A DNA stretch of 42,134 bases, taken from positions 1 to 42,134 of the forward strand of contig JAHEEX010000007.1 in NCBI GenBank assembly GCA_024640465.1, in the 5' to 3' direction. How positions within the stretch are numbered: position 1 is the first letter of the stretch; every line of letters starts with the position of its first letter. Under the pieces are notes generated by a model. It did no database searches and was not told where the DNA came from. It saw nothing but the letters and a program-made list of their open reading frames with translations. Of this stretch, positions 16,361 through 25,188 are shown one piece after another. This DNA comes from Sphingobacteriales bacterium. GTDB lineage: Bacteria > Bacteroidota > Bacteroidia > Chitinophagales > Chitinophagaceae. Position numbers and translations under genes: made by a program.

Positions 16361-18142
16361 ATGGCCCATTACAGAAAAGCTTATACATTATTTATAGGCT
16401 TTTTTTGTTTATTGATACAAATCCTTTCTGCGCAGGACCAGAAACTGGCAGACAGTCTAAGTCGTATTTACCAAACCCAAAAACTGCCGGATACAGCAAA
16501 GCTTGAATTGTTACGAAACCTGGCATATAATGAAAGCCGCGACCTTGACCTGGGTATTAGATATGCTGATGAACTGATCGCCTTGTCCACAAAATTGGGG
16601 AATAATTTATACCTGTACAGAGGTTATCTCCAGAAAGGAAACAAACTCAGTACAAAAGGAGACCCGGATGCGGCCATGGCCGCTTATATCAAGAGTGCAG
16701 AAGCAGCTCAAAAAGCCGGCTATGAGAAAGGGCAAGGTAGTGCGCTAGGTGCCATAGGAGATACTTATGCCAATGCAAGGAATTTTCCCAATGCCATGCT
16801 TTATTATCGTAAAGCAATTGAAGTAATGAGAAACACCGGCGATACGGTTTTGTGGGCAACAATTATATCAAATGCCGGTGATGCATTTCTTCAGCAAAAA
16901 AAGTACGATTCTGCTCTTTTGTATTTTAGGGAATCTGGTCGTGTATTTGAATTGGTTGATTATACTACCGGTAAGGCTTACAGCATGGGCAATATCGGGA
17001 TGGTCTATGCAAATACCGGGCAAAATGAATTGGCAGAAAAAAACATCAATGAAGCCATTAGCCTCCTGGAGAATCTGGGCGATTATTCTCCTATATGCAT
17101 TTACCTTATTTCCATGTCTGACATCTATGCAGAAAAAGAGGATATGCAAATGGCTCAAAATTATGCCCGGAAAAGCTTATCCCTGGCAGAGCAGTACAAA
17201 TTGAAAGACCAGGTTAGCGTGGCCAGTCTCAAACTGTCTGTATTGTCTGAAAACGCTGGTGACAAAGATGCCGCACTTCGTTATTATAAAAAGCATGTTG
17301 CCTACCGGGATAGTGTAAATGATATTAATACTGTGCAGAAAATGGCTAACCTGAGAACTGATTTTGAAGTATCTCAAAAACAGGTGGAAGTGGACCTGCT
17401 GAACCAGGAAAAAAAGAACCAACGTAATATGTTGATTTCACTTTTTGTTATCCTGGCTCTGGTGTCTGCATTACTTGGTACCCTTTATATTTATTATCGA
17501 ATTGTATCCAGGGAGAAAAAAAGATCAGAGGCCCTCTTGCTGAATATTCTTCCGGCCGAAACAGCAAAAGAATTAAAGAAAAATGGCAAGGTGGAGGCGG
17601 TGAAGTTCGACCAGGTAACAGTGTTGTTTACTGATTTTGTGGCATTTTCAAAAGAAGCAGAAAATATAGAACCGGAAAAACTGGTTGAAAGCATAGATCA
17701 TTATTTCCGTGCTTTTGATGAAATTACTTCGAAACATGGCCTGGAGAAAATCAAAACAGTGGGTGATGCGTATATGTGTGCCTGTGGATTACCCACGGCG
17801 AATCCTTCACATGCAAGCAATGTGATCCGGGCTGCTCAGGACATGATTAAAATGGTAAATAATTCAATGACTAAAGAAGATGGCCTTAGTCATTTTGAAA
17901 TAAGGATTGGTGTGCATACCGGTCCTGTTGTGGCGGGGATCGTTGGTATAAAAAAATGGCAATATGATATTTGGGGGGATACGGTGAATATTGCTTCAAG
18001 GATGGAATCTATGTCCAAACCCGGACGTATCAATATCTCTGAGACCACTTACCAGGAAATCAAAAATGATTTCACCTGCGAATACAGAGGAGAAATTGAA
18101 GTGAAGAACAGGGGGGCATTGAAAATGTATTTCCTAGTCTGA
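16361..18142 (+). CDS. TPR-containing transmembrane class III adenylate cyclase
   Basis: 593 aa. A signal peptide (1-24) is followed by about six TPR motifs (roughly 70-330), a coiled stretch, one membrane helix (about 358-378) and a cytoplasmic class III cyclase domain (about 415-593). The metal aspartates are D425 (LFTDFVAFS) and D469 (VGDAY). The base-selecting pair is K465 and D536 (KIKTVGD, YDIWGD), the combination that favours ATP over GTP; transition-state N543 and R547 are also present. All catalytic positions in one chain predict a working homodimeric adenylate cyclase controlled by periplasmic TPR contacts. The preceding small gene is 9 bp away and likely cotranscribed. Confidence 0.93.
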   Translation: MAHYRKAYTLFIGFFCLLIQILSAQDQKLADSLSRIYQTQKLPDTAKLELLRNLAYNESRDLDLGIRYADELIALSTKLGNNLYLYRGYLQKGNKLSTKGDPDAAMAAYIKSAEAAQKAGYEKGQGSALGAIGDTYANARNFPNAMLYYRKAIEVMRNTGDTVLWATIISNAGDAFLQQKKYDSALLYFRESGRVFELVDYTTGKAYSMGNIGMVYANTGQNELAEKNINEAISLLENLGDYSPICIYLISMSDIYAEKEDMQMAQNYARKSLSLAEQYKLKDQVSVASLKLSVLSENAGDKDAALRYYKKHVAYRDSVNDINTVQKMANLRTDFEVSQKQVEVDLLNQEKKNQRNMLISLFVILALVSALLGTLYIYYRIVSREKKRSEALLLNILPAETAKELKKNGKVEAVKFDQVTVLFTDFVAFSKEAENIEPEKLVESIDHYFRAFDEITSKHGLEKIKTVGDAYMCACGLPTANPSHASNVIRAAQDMIKMVNNSMTKEDGLSHFEIRIGVHTGPVVAGIVGIKKWQYDIWGDTVNIASRMESMSKPGRINISETTYQEIKNDFTCEYRGEIEVKNRGALKMYFLV

Positions 18143-18770
18143 AAATAACCAGGGAAAGAAAGGTTTAGTTCATTTTATATCTGGGTTATTATTCTAATTA
18201 CATCGAACTTTATTTTATACTTACTTGCATCACCTCTACAAGAATGTCGCTCCTCCGGAGCTCTAATACAAAATACATCTGAATCTACAAGAATGCTGCT
18301 CCTCCGGAACTATAATACAAAATACATTTGAATCTACATGAATGTCGCTCCTCCGGAGCTACAAGAATTTCGTTCCTCCGGAGCTACAAGAATGTCGCTT
18401 CTCCGGAGCTACAAGAATGCAGCTTCTCCGGAGCTACAATACATGATTGCAGACTAATCTACAAGAATGTCACAGTTTCCGCTGATTAAAGATATTATTG
18501 TGCTATTGCCTTTCAGCTCCGGAGGAGCGACATTTTTTTTACAAATTTCTACCAGTTTTTATCTATTTGACATTCAATTAATTTCATAATGTGTCATTGT
18601 CATCCCTCATGTTAGGGGAAAGGATCTTTTTTAACAAAATCAGCAAAAGACTAATAATGATATTTTATTCGTGCAAGGTGTTATATATTATTCTATTCCT
18701 GTATCTTTAAATCAGTCATTTATATACTCAGTATTATTTCAATTCTACATTCCAGTTAAATAAATAAATT
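18143..18770. other. 628-bp intergenic stretch dominated by repeats
   Basis: The stretch holds the 25-bp repeat cluster (18236-18534) and, at about 18597-18632, a TCATCCCTCATG / GGGGAAAGGATCTTTT segment that looks like another degenerate dispersed repeat. No protein-coding frame was accepted. The promoter of the next gene should lie in the last 150 bp, where TATCTTTA (about 18701-18708) is a one-mismatch -7 candidate. Confidence 0.5.
18236..18534. repeat. Cluster of 25-bp palindrome-bearing repeats
   Basis: Six full units begin CTACAAGAATG and end CTCCTCCGGAGCT or a close variant, at 18236, 18285, 18334, 18359, 18384 and 18409. A partial unit lies at 18459 and an inverted unit (AGCTCCGGAGGAGCGACATT) at 18515-18534. 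Units 3-6 are exactly head-to-tail at 25 bp. Units 1-3 are 49 bp apart, with a nearly identical spacer (AATACAAAATACATyTGAAT). The core CTCCGGAG is self-complementary, and the inverted last unit can pair with any forward unit to give a stem of about 20 bp. Confidence 0.9.
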
Positions 18771-19721
18771 ATGTCACAGAAAAAAATTATCGTCGTATTT
18801 GGAGCAACAGGTGCTCAGGGTGGAGGTTTGGTTCGCGCCATTCTCAATGACAAAAACAGTGAATTTTCTGTTCGGGCTGTTACCCGCGATCCGCAATCAG
18901 ACAAATCAAAAGCACTGGCAGCACTTGGTGCTGAGATTGTACAGGCCGACCTGGCCCATCCAGATACGGTATTAAAAGCCATGGAAGGTGCTTATGGCGC
19001 TTTTTGTGTAACCTTTTTCTGGGCGCATTTTTCTCCTGAGCAGGAGGGTGCCGAAGCCAAATGCATGGCGGATGCCGCTAAAACTGCCGGATTGAAGCAT
19101 GTTATTTGGTCGACTTTAGAGGATACAAGGCTTCACGTGCCCATTCATGATACCCGGATGCCAACATTAATGGAAAAATACAAAGTACCGCATTTCGATA
19201 GTAAAGGTGAATCCAATCGTTTTTTTACAGAGGCAGGTGTGCCTACCACTTTTTTACTGACAACCTTTTATTGGGATAACCTGATTTATTTTGGCATGGG
19301 GCCAAAAAGAGGCGCAGATGGCGTACTTGCTATTACTTTCCCGATGGGAGATGGTAAACTTTCCGGAATATCTGCAGATGATATTGGAAAATGTGCATAC
19401 GGTATTTTCAAAAAAGGAACTCCACTCATTGGTAAAACGGTAGGAATTGCAGGTGAACATATCAGTTGTGCAGATATGGCAAAAGCATTGACCAAAGCGT
19501 TAGGTGAAGAAGTTAGATATAATGCTGTTACCCCGGAAATGTACAGAGGCTTTGGTTTTCCAGGTGCAGAGGACCTTGGAAATATGTTCCAGTATTACCA
19601 GGAATTTGAAAAGGAATTTACTGATGCGCGCGATATAAAAGCAGCTAAGGAATTAAACCCGGAATTACAGTCATTTGAAATGTGGCTTGCGGCCAATGCA
19701 AAACGATTGCCAATCGATTAA
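18771..19721 (+). CDS. NmrA/HSCARG-like NAD(P)-binding protein
   Basis: 316 aa with the N-terminal Rossmann loop VFGATGAQGGG (residues 9-19), a basic residue after the second strand (TRDPQS) that favours NADP(H), and IWSTLEDTR in place of the SDR Ser-Tyr-Lys triad. The NmrA-like C-terminal half contains TFLLTTFYWDN and the GEHISCADMAKALTKALGEE block. Members are redox sensors or atypical reductases that report the NADPH/NADP balance; no partner regulator lies next to it. A hairpin terminator follows 28 bp after the stop. Confidence 0.88.
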   Translation: MSQKKIIVVFGATGAQGGGLVRAILNDKNSEFSVRAVTRDPQSDKSKALAALGAEIVQADLAHPDTVLKAMEGAYGAFCVTFFWAHFSPEQEGAEAKCMADAAKTAGLKHVIWSTLEDTRLHVPIHDTRMPTLMEKYKVPHFDSKGESNRFFTEAGVPTTFLLTTFYWDNLIYFGMGPKRGADGVLAITFPMGDGKLSGISADDIGKCAYGIFKKGTPLIGKTVGIAGEHISCADMAKALTKALGEEVRYNAVTPEMYRGFGFPGAEDLGNMFQYYQEFEKEFTDARDIKAAKELNPELQSFEMWLAANAKRLPID

Positions 19722-19749
19722 GGTATTAACGTGTACAGAAGGTAAATAT

Positions 19750-19767
19750 TGATTTTTAAGAAAATCA
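19750..19767 (+). terminator. Hairpin terminator after the NmrA-like gene
   Basis: TGATTTT (19750-19756) and AAAATCA (19761-19767) form a 7-bp stem with a 4-base loop, followed by a T-rich tail (TTTCTTTTTCTTTTTT). Confidence 0.5.
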
Positions 19768-19862
19768 TTTCTTTTTCTTTTTTAAATTTTCTGTAATGCA
19801 TGTTATGGAGTTACATAAAGAATGTTTGATGTCAATTATTTTTAAAATTAAATGTTGATTCA

Positions 19863-20234
19863 ATGAAACTCGGTGCATTTTCCATAAGCCTAAGCGTAAA
19901 AGACTTAAACGCTTCTAAACTATTCTATGAAAACCTTGGCTTTACTGTTTTTGCAGGCGATTTTAAAATGAACTACCTCATCATGAAAAATGAGAATTCC
20001 CTGATTGGGCTTTTTCATGGCATGTTTGAAAAGAACATTTTGACTTTTAATCCGGGATGGGATGAGTCGGCTAAAAAAATACCCCAGTTTGACGATGTCA
20101 GGGAAATTCAACGTACACTCAAAATCAAACATATAAAACTGGAACAAGAAGCCGATGAAAAAAGTACCGGACCTGCAAGTATAGTGTTAATGGATCCGGA
20201 TGGGAATGCCATTCTAATTGATCAACACGTATAA
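19863..20234 (+). CDS. VOC family (glyoxalase-like) protein
   Basis: 123 residues with the duplicated beta-alpha-beta-beta-beta fold: FSISLSVKDLNASKLFYENL at the start, MNYLIMKNENSLIGLFHGMF in the middle, and a C-terminal SIVLMDPDGNAILIDQHV with the usual acidic DPDGN turn. One potential metal ligand (His55 in LFHGM) is visible; others cannot be assigned. The role could be small-molecule dioxygenase, lyase or antibiotic-binding protein. It is a single-gene unit between the NmrA-like gene and the deiminase homologue. Confidence 0.85.
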   Translation: MKLGAFSISLSVKDLNASKLFYENLGFTVFAGDFKMNYLIMKNENSLIGLFHGMFEKNILTFNPGWDESAKKIPQFDDVREIQRTLKIKHIKLEQEADEKSTGPASIVLMDPDGNAILIDQHV

Positions 20235-20407
20235 TTAGATGAAATATTTTATTTTAACCTGGTAATTTTCTGGAATATTTTTCCCCTAAAAATGTTTAGC
20301 ATATAATTTTCAAATGTAGTCTTGCTGAATGTATGATGTGGCTGTTCGTCCTCATAATCCTTTAATCCCCTCAAATCATGGTTCAGGCAATACTTGCGGC
20401 TGAAGAT

Positions 20408-21925
20408 ATGAGATTCAAAAATATAAGAAGTATTATAAATCCACTATTGCTCATCTGTATACTTTTTGTTTTTTCCTGTTCTGTAAAAATTAACCATACT
20501 GATCAGGAATCAAATTTCTATACCCAGCTTAATAATAACCGATTGGTTGCAGAGTGGGAGCCTGCCCTTGGTACGATGGTCGTCTGGCCTTTGAGTGTTC
20601 CTTATAAACTGGTGGTTGAATTGAGTAAAGACTATCATCTGTATACATTAGTAACGAATGACAGATCCAGGATTGAAGCCATGGAATGGTATAAAAAATG
20701 GGGGATAGACCCATCCAGGAATACTTTTATCTATGCTCCACAAGGTATTGATTCCTGGTGGGTAAGAGACTGGGGACCAGGTGCGGTTTTTTCACCTGAA
20801 GGGAAAATGAAACTTGCCGATGGGAAATACATTTATTCCACACCAGTCACAGGCCTTCAATGCAATGATTCATTACGGTTTTTATATATGACCAATAGCA
20901 ATGAGATCATCAAAACCGAAACTGATGATACAGCCACAAAATATGTTGGCGAAGCATTGAATATTGAAATGATTGACCTGCCATTTATAAATACCGGAGG
21001 CAATGTGATCACAGATGGATTGGGTTCTGCATTTTCTACCTGCATACTGTTGAATGAGAATAAGTATTTCAAGGTATCTAAGGACAGTTTCCTTGATATG
21101 AACAAAAAATTATTAGGTGTAGATCAATATAATATTATTTCAAATTTTGAAAAGTATGGAATACAGCATATCGATTGTTTTATGAAGCTATTGGACGAAG
21201 AGCGCCTACTGGTTGCAGAACCACCTGCAGATCATGAACTGTATCCGATCTACCAGAATATTATTGATAATGAGTTAAAAAAACTTAAATCACCTTTCGG
21301 GCGTGTTTATGAAATTCTCCGGTTAAAAACTGATCGATATAGTAAAGAGCAATTGGCGGCTTATACTAATTCTATCATTATTAATAAGACCATTTATGTG
21401 CCCTTATTCAGGATCAAAGAGGATAGTGCAGCATTGCAAAGATGGCGTGAGGTTATGCCCGGATACACAGTCAAGGGATTTGAATTTTCATTAGCCGATG
21501 AACCGATTATATCTCAAAAAATGAAGGACCATTATAAATCATACGGCTGGAATTCCGGCGATGCGCTTCACTGCAGGACAAGGGCTGTTTGGGATTCTCA
21601 AATGCTGTTCATCGGGCTTAAAAAAATCGATAGCCTTGTAGACCCGAGGCGTAAAAATTATGTCTATGCCACCATTATCGACTATAGCAAAAAAGGATTA
21701 CAACAAGGGAAAAATGAATTTTATTGGCGGGTCAGGGGCGATACAGGATGGCGGATTATTCCTTTGAAACAAATTGACTTTTCAGATCATTTCTATGCAG
21801 AGATACCTTATTCCACAAAAGGTAAAACGATCGAATATTATATATCTTCCGCATCAAAATCTGGCAGGGTAGAATCAAGGCCGGCATCTGCGCCAGCCGG
21901 TTTTTATCAATATAAGATAAAATGA
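20408..21925 (+). CDS. Lipoprotein peptidylarginine/agmatine deiminase family protein (PPAD-like)
   Basis: 505 aa from the ATG at 20408, chosen because it begins a lipoprotein signal (MRFKNIRSIINPLLLIC, then lipobox FVFSC); the ATG at 20378 adds ten residues ahead of it. The deiminase catalytic set is complete: D121 (WWVRDWGP), H254 and D256 (QHIDCF), N321 (YTNS) and nucleophile C389 (GDALHCRTR). A C-terminal Ig-like domain of about 110 residues (ending TIEYYISSASKSGRVES) matches the two-domain build of Porphyromonas PPAD rather than plain agmatine deiminase. It probably converts guanidino groups to ureido groups at the cell surface or in the periplasm. The substrate may differ from PPAD because the region aligned with its two C-terminal-binding arginines reads IYSTPVT. 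Confidence 0.85.
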   Translation: MRFKNIRSIINPLLLICILFVFSCSVKINHTDQESNFYTQLNNNRLVAEWEPALGTMVVWPLSVPYKLVVELSKDYHLYTLVTNDRSRIEAMEWYKKWGIDPSRNTFIYAPQGIDSWWVRDWGPGAVFSPEGKMKLADGKYIYSTPVTGLQCNDSLRFLYMTNSNEIIKTETDDTATKYVGEALNIEMIDLPFINTGGNVITDGLGSAFSTCILLNENKYFKVSKDSFLDMNKKLLGVDQYNIISNFEKYGIQHIDCFMKLLDEERLLVAEPPADHELYPIYQNIIDNELKKLKSPFGRVYEILRLKTDRYSKEQLAAYTNSIIINKTIYVPLFRIKEDSAALQRWREVMPGYTVKGFEFSLADEPIISQKMKDHYKSYGWNSGDALHCRTRAVWDSQMLFIGLKKIDSLVDPRRKNYVYATIIDYSKKGLQQGKNEFYWRVRGDTGWRIIPLKQIDFSDHFYAEIPYSTKGKTIEYYISSASKSGRVESRPASAPAGFYQYKIK

Positions 21926-22059
21926 TTATTGAGCTTACAGGAATTACATTTCTTAGGAACAAAATGAATTTTACGGCTATTTAAATCAATGTTAAATTCT
22001 CTTAACAGGATGAAGTTTGTAGTAATTTCATTTATCTCTATTAATATTTTTTGAATTTA

Positions 22060-22926
22060 ATGAAATACTTGACGGCTATTTTATTCCTGGTGATTGTTAG
22101 CCATATAAACGGTTATGCACAGTCTTCATCAGAAAATGCAATTTTAATTAATGGGATGGTTTTCGATAAAGAGACAAATGGGCCACTTGCATATGTAAGT
22201 ATTGGTTTGCAAAACAAACCCATTGGCACAATATCTGATTCAAATGGACACTATAGTTTCACAGTGCTTCAGGAAAACATGGATGATACTGTTTTGGTTA
22301 GTATTGTAGGATTTGAGAATAAGCCAATTTTGCTTAAAGAATTGCTTTCCCGCGATAATCAAAATATCTTTCTGGCACGTAAAGACTATGTAATGCCCGC
22401 TGTTGTTGTTTCCAATAGATTTACAAAGACAGATATTATCGGAAGACAAAGCAGCAGTAAACTGGTACAGATATCAATCCATAATAAAAAGTCGGTGGAA
22501 GAAACCATTGGATCTGAGATGGGTATCCGTGTAAAGCCAAGCCAGTCAGGTTCATATCTGAAAAATGTAAACTGGTATTTCTCCGCTAATAATTTCAATT
22601 ATATCAAGATCAGGGTAAACATTTATTCTGTAAAGGATAATATGCCTGATACACTTCTTACTGATGCGCAAGTATTTACGGTTATACCTGATTATAAAAC
22701 AGGTTGGATCAGTCTCGATTTACTGCCTTATTATATTCAGGTAAATCAGGATTTTATCATCACGCTGCAATGGATTGAAAGCAGGATGGAAAAAAAGGAA
22801 CCACCAAAAACTATAGTTCCAGTGAGTGTCTCAAATGCTAAAAATACTTATGCCAGGGTAGCAAGTCAGGATATGTGGAAAAGGATGAGGTATTCGCCCA
22901 GTTTTTATGTTACGTTAGTACATTAA
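22060..22926 (+). CDS. Exported carboxypeptidase-regulatory-like domain protein
   Basis: 288 aa from the ATG at 22060. The signal peptide MKYLTAILFLVIVSHINGYA is cleaved before QSSSEN. Residues about 30-110 are a carboxypeptidase D regulatory-like (CarbopepD_reg_2) beta-sandwich: INGMVFDKETNGPLAYVSIG, the GTISDSNGHYSF turn and VLVSIVGFE. The C-terminal half is a second, unassigned beta-rich domain (IKIRVNIYSVKDNMP, GWISLDLLPYYI). There is no TonB plug or barrel, so this is not a receptor itself; it is more likely a secreted or surface-attached binding protein. Its neighbour on the same strand is the deiminase-like lipoprotein, 134 bp upstream. Confidence 0.82.
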   Translation: MKYLTAILFLVIVSHINGYAQSSSENAILINGMVFDKETNGPLAYVSIGLQNKPIGTISDSNGHYSFTVLQENMDDTVLVSIVGFENKPILLKELLSRDNQNIFLARKDYVMPAVVVSNRFTKTDIIGRQSSSKLVQISIHNKKSVEETIGSEMGIRVKPSQSGSYLKNVNWYFSANNFNYIKIRVNIYSVKDNMPDTLLTDAQVFTVIPDYKTGWISLDLLPYYIQVNQDFIITLQWIESRMEKKEPPKTIVPVSVSNAKNTYARVASQDMWKRMRYSPSFYVTLVH

Positions 22927-23096
22927 ACGATTATAAGCGGAACTTTTTTCATTATTAGACTTCCATTTTGTCAAGACAGGATTTTATTAGGTATAAAAAT
23001 TTAGCTTAATAATAAATTGTCAGTCGCATTTTTGATGTTACGTATGATAGTAATGCTTCAAGAAAAAATGAAAGATTGGCACTAAACAGCAAGGCT

Positions 23097-24152
23097 TTAT
23101 GCATCTTTCAGCTCAATGGTAAATTCAGTATATTCGCCATCTTTTGTATCAACTTTTAAATCGCCTCCATGAGATTTAATGATCTCATAACTCAAAGATA
23201 ATCCAAGGCCAGTTCCTTCACCGGTAGGCTTGGTTGTGAAAAAGGGCTGAAATATCTTATCCAGGTATTTATTTGAAATACCCATGCCATTATCCCGGAT
23301 AGCTATATTTACTTTGCCATTTTCCTTTTTTGTAGTTACAGTAATGGTGGGTACATATTCTGTTTTAACAGTTTGGGTTTTTTTGTTAACAGCGTATAAA
23401 GCATTATTGTAAATGTTCATGAGTACACGCCCTATATCCTGGGGCACGATGTTTATTTGTTTGACCGAAGGATCAAATGATGTAATTAATTTTACCTGGA
23501 ATGTATTGTCCTTTGCCTTGAACCCATGATAGCTCACTTTCAGATATTCTTCAGTTATTAAATTGAGGTTTGTTAATGTTGTTTCATTACTGTTGCCCCT
23601 GGCATGTAACAGTAGATTCTTTACAATATTATCCGCTTTTTTCCCATGGTGGTTTATTTTCTTAATATTTGTAATAGCATCTTCAATTAAGCCGCTAATT
23701 TCTTTTTTGTTTGACGCCGAGAAATTGTCTGCTATAAAGATATTTTTAATTTCTTCCAGCAGTTCACTGTTTACTTCAGCAAAATTATTGACAAAATTTA
23801 ATGGATTTTGTATTTCATGGGCAATGCCCGAGGCGAGTTCGCCAAGGGATGCCATTTTTTCTTTTTGAATTAACTGCATCTGGCTTGATTTGAGGTTGGT
23901 CAGTGCAACCTGCAAGGATTCTTTTTGTTCGGATAATTCCAGGGTCCGCTGTTTTACCCGATCCTCCAGCTGGAGGTTTTGTTCCATTAATGCCTCTTTT
24001 TGCTCTGCATGTATGGCCTGCAGGCTTTTCTGGTATTGCATTTTTTTCCGCTGGTTGCTTATAAATGCAATAAGAAAACTTGTGAATAGAATTACCATGG
24101 CAGAGATGCCAATAATAACCCTAGATTGCAAGCTGATGTCGAGGAGAGACAT
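23097..24152 (-). CDS. Sensor histidine kinase (single membrane helix, coiled coil)
   Basis: 351 aa: one membrane helix (about 11-31), a long coiled coil (35-100, rich in Gln/Lys/Glu), a HisKA dimerisation domain with phosphoacceptor His112 (GIAHEIQNPLNF), and a HATPase domain with the N box (MNIYNNALYAV), G1 (DNGMGI), F box (FQPFFTTKP) and G2 (GTGLGLSLSYEI). The H-box sequence HEIQNPLNFVNNF is of the HPK4 type, common in Bacteroidota. It has no input domain of its own: the upstream overlapping membrane protein probably supplies it. No response regulator gene is adjacent, so the partner is elsewhere. Confidence 0.95.
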   Translation of the reverse strand: MSLLDISLQSRVIIGISAMVILFTSFLIAFISNQRKKMQYQKSLQAIHAEQKEALMEQNLQLEDRVKQRTLELSEQKESLQVALTNLKSSQMQLIQKEKMASLGELASGIAHEIQNPLNFVNNFAEVNSELLEEIKNIFIADNFSASNKKEISGLIEDAITNIKKINHHGKKADNIVKNLLLHARGNSNETTLTNLNLITEEYLKVSYHGFKAKDNTFQVKLITSFDPSVKQINIVPQDIGRVLMNIYNNALYAVNKKTQTVKTEYVPTITVTTKKENGKVNIAIRDNGMGISNKYLDKIFQPFFTTKPTGEGTGLGLSLSYEIIKSHGGDLKVDTKDGEYTEFTIELKDA

Positions 24153-24801
24153 AAAATGCTTTAGTTATAAAGATACACAATAGAATGTTGGCGATATTAT
24201 GCACGTCCCAAATATTATCTGCCATTTTTGGGTCCTGTATTATCATAGGTACGTAGAATAAGAAAACAAAAAAGTTAATCACTACATAAATGCTCAGGCC
24301 GGTTACAACCCAGAAATGTGGTTCACTGGTTATATCTAATTCGTCATCCTTTAACCAGGTCAGGTAATACAACATGCAAAATATCAACAGCACGTATGAT
24401 ACCATGGTAAATAAATTTCCACTGATATGGTCAGGATTGGTAAATGATTCTATTAAACTGAAATTAAACAGAATAATCAAAACAGAAAGTACGGAGAGGA
24501 TAAACTGAAATCTTTTATAGGAGTTTATATCAAGCATTTTAAAAAAGAAGCTGAAACTTATAAAAAATATCAGGGAGTGAACATTGTATAAAGGGTTATT
24601 GCTTTGCATCCAACCAGGCAGGTATCTTTTAAAATCAGCAATTACATCTGATACAAGACTTATGGAAAAAGCACAAATAAGGTAAATAATAACCGGCTTC
24701 AGATAGCGGGGTTGAGGTGGCCTAAATAGTAAAAAAAATAAAGGGATCAATGGTGCCCAGACTTCCGACCAATTCAGCAGATATCTTAATGAAATAGCCA
24801 T
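24121..24801 (-). CDS. Polytopic membrane protein coupled to the histidine kinase
   Basis: 226 aa with about seven hydrophobic segments (near 12-27, 36-53, 73-90, 100-117, 131-149, 166-186 and 198-214) and no recognisable enzyme motif. It ends within the kinase gene, overlapping it by 32 bp in another frame, so translation is coupled. Its size and layout suggest a seven-helix sensor module that feeds the kinase, comparable to the 7TM input domains fused to kinases in other bacteria. Here the two parts are on separate chains. This role is inferred from the gene order. Confidence 0.7.
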   Translation of the reverse strand: MAISLRYLLNWSEVWAPLIPLFFLLFRPPQPRYLKPVIIYLICAFSISLVSDVIADFKRYLPGWMQSNNPLYNVHSLIFFISFSFFFKMLDINSYKRFQFILSVLSVLIILFNFSLIESFTNPDHISGNLFTMVSYVLLIFCMLYYLTWLKDDELDITSEPHFWVVTGLSIYVVINFFVFLFYVPMIIQDPKMADNIWDVHNIANILLCIFITKAFYVSPRHQLAI

Positions 24802-25188
24802 TTTTCGACATATTTATAAGATGTTTTGTTTTCAAAGAGATAGAAAAACGCTTTACTTCAAGAGAAGTTTCTTCTTGTAAATTAGTAAGAAAAATTTGTT
24901 ATAAGAAATATAAGTATTTTCGAAAAATATTTGTTGAAACTTCCGGAATAAGGATGTAGAAAGTATCTCGCTAAATTGTAGGTTACCAAATCCTGGTTTT
25001 ACCGAATTTGATTTATTCTTCAATGGGTTTTATAACAGTCTAATGGGTTACCTCTGATGAGTATTTTATGAATATTTTTATTACCAGTTTTCACTAAGCA
25101 GGTTTTCCCTGGGTTACATTCAATATTAATTTCAACTATCTTTAAATATGGGCTAAGATGGGGAAACAGAAGACCTAAAATCGTTTAT
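24802..25188. other. Divergent gap of 387 bp
   Basis: This stretch separates the minus-strand membrane protein/kinase pair from the plus-strand SnoaL-like gene. It is AT-rich, with a small AGAAGTTTCTTCT dyad near 24862-24874 and a one-mismatch -7 candidate TATCTTTA near 25138. No reading frame, RNA or repeat was accepted. Confidence 0.4.

Noticed and set aside
16868-17204. Frames on both strands inside the TPR region
   Set aside because: They overlap the clearly coding TPR cyclase gene in other frames.
18236-18480. CRISPR-like regular repeats
   Set aside because: Units are degenerate, partly head-to-tail with no spacer, and where spacers exist they are nearly identical to each other. No cas gene is present.
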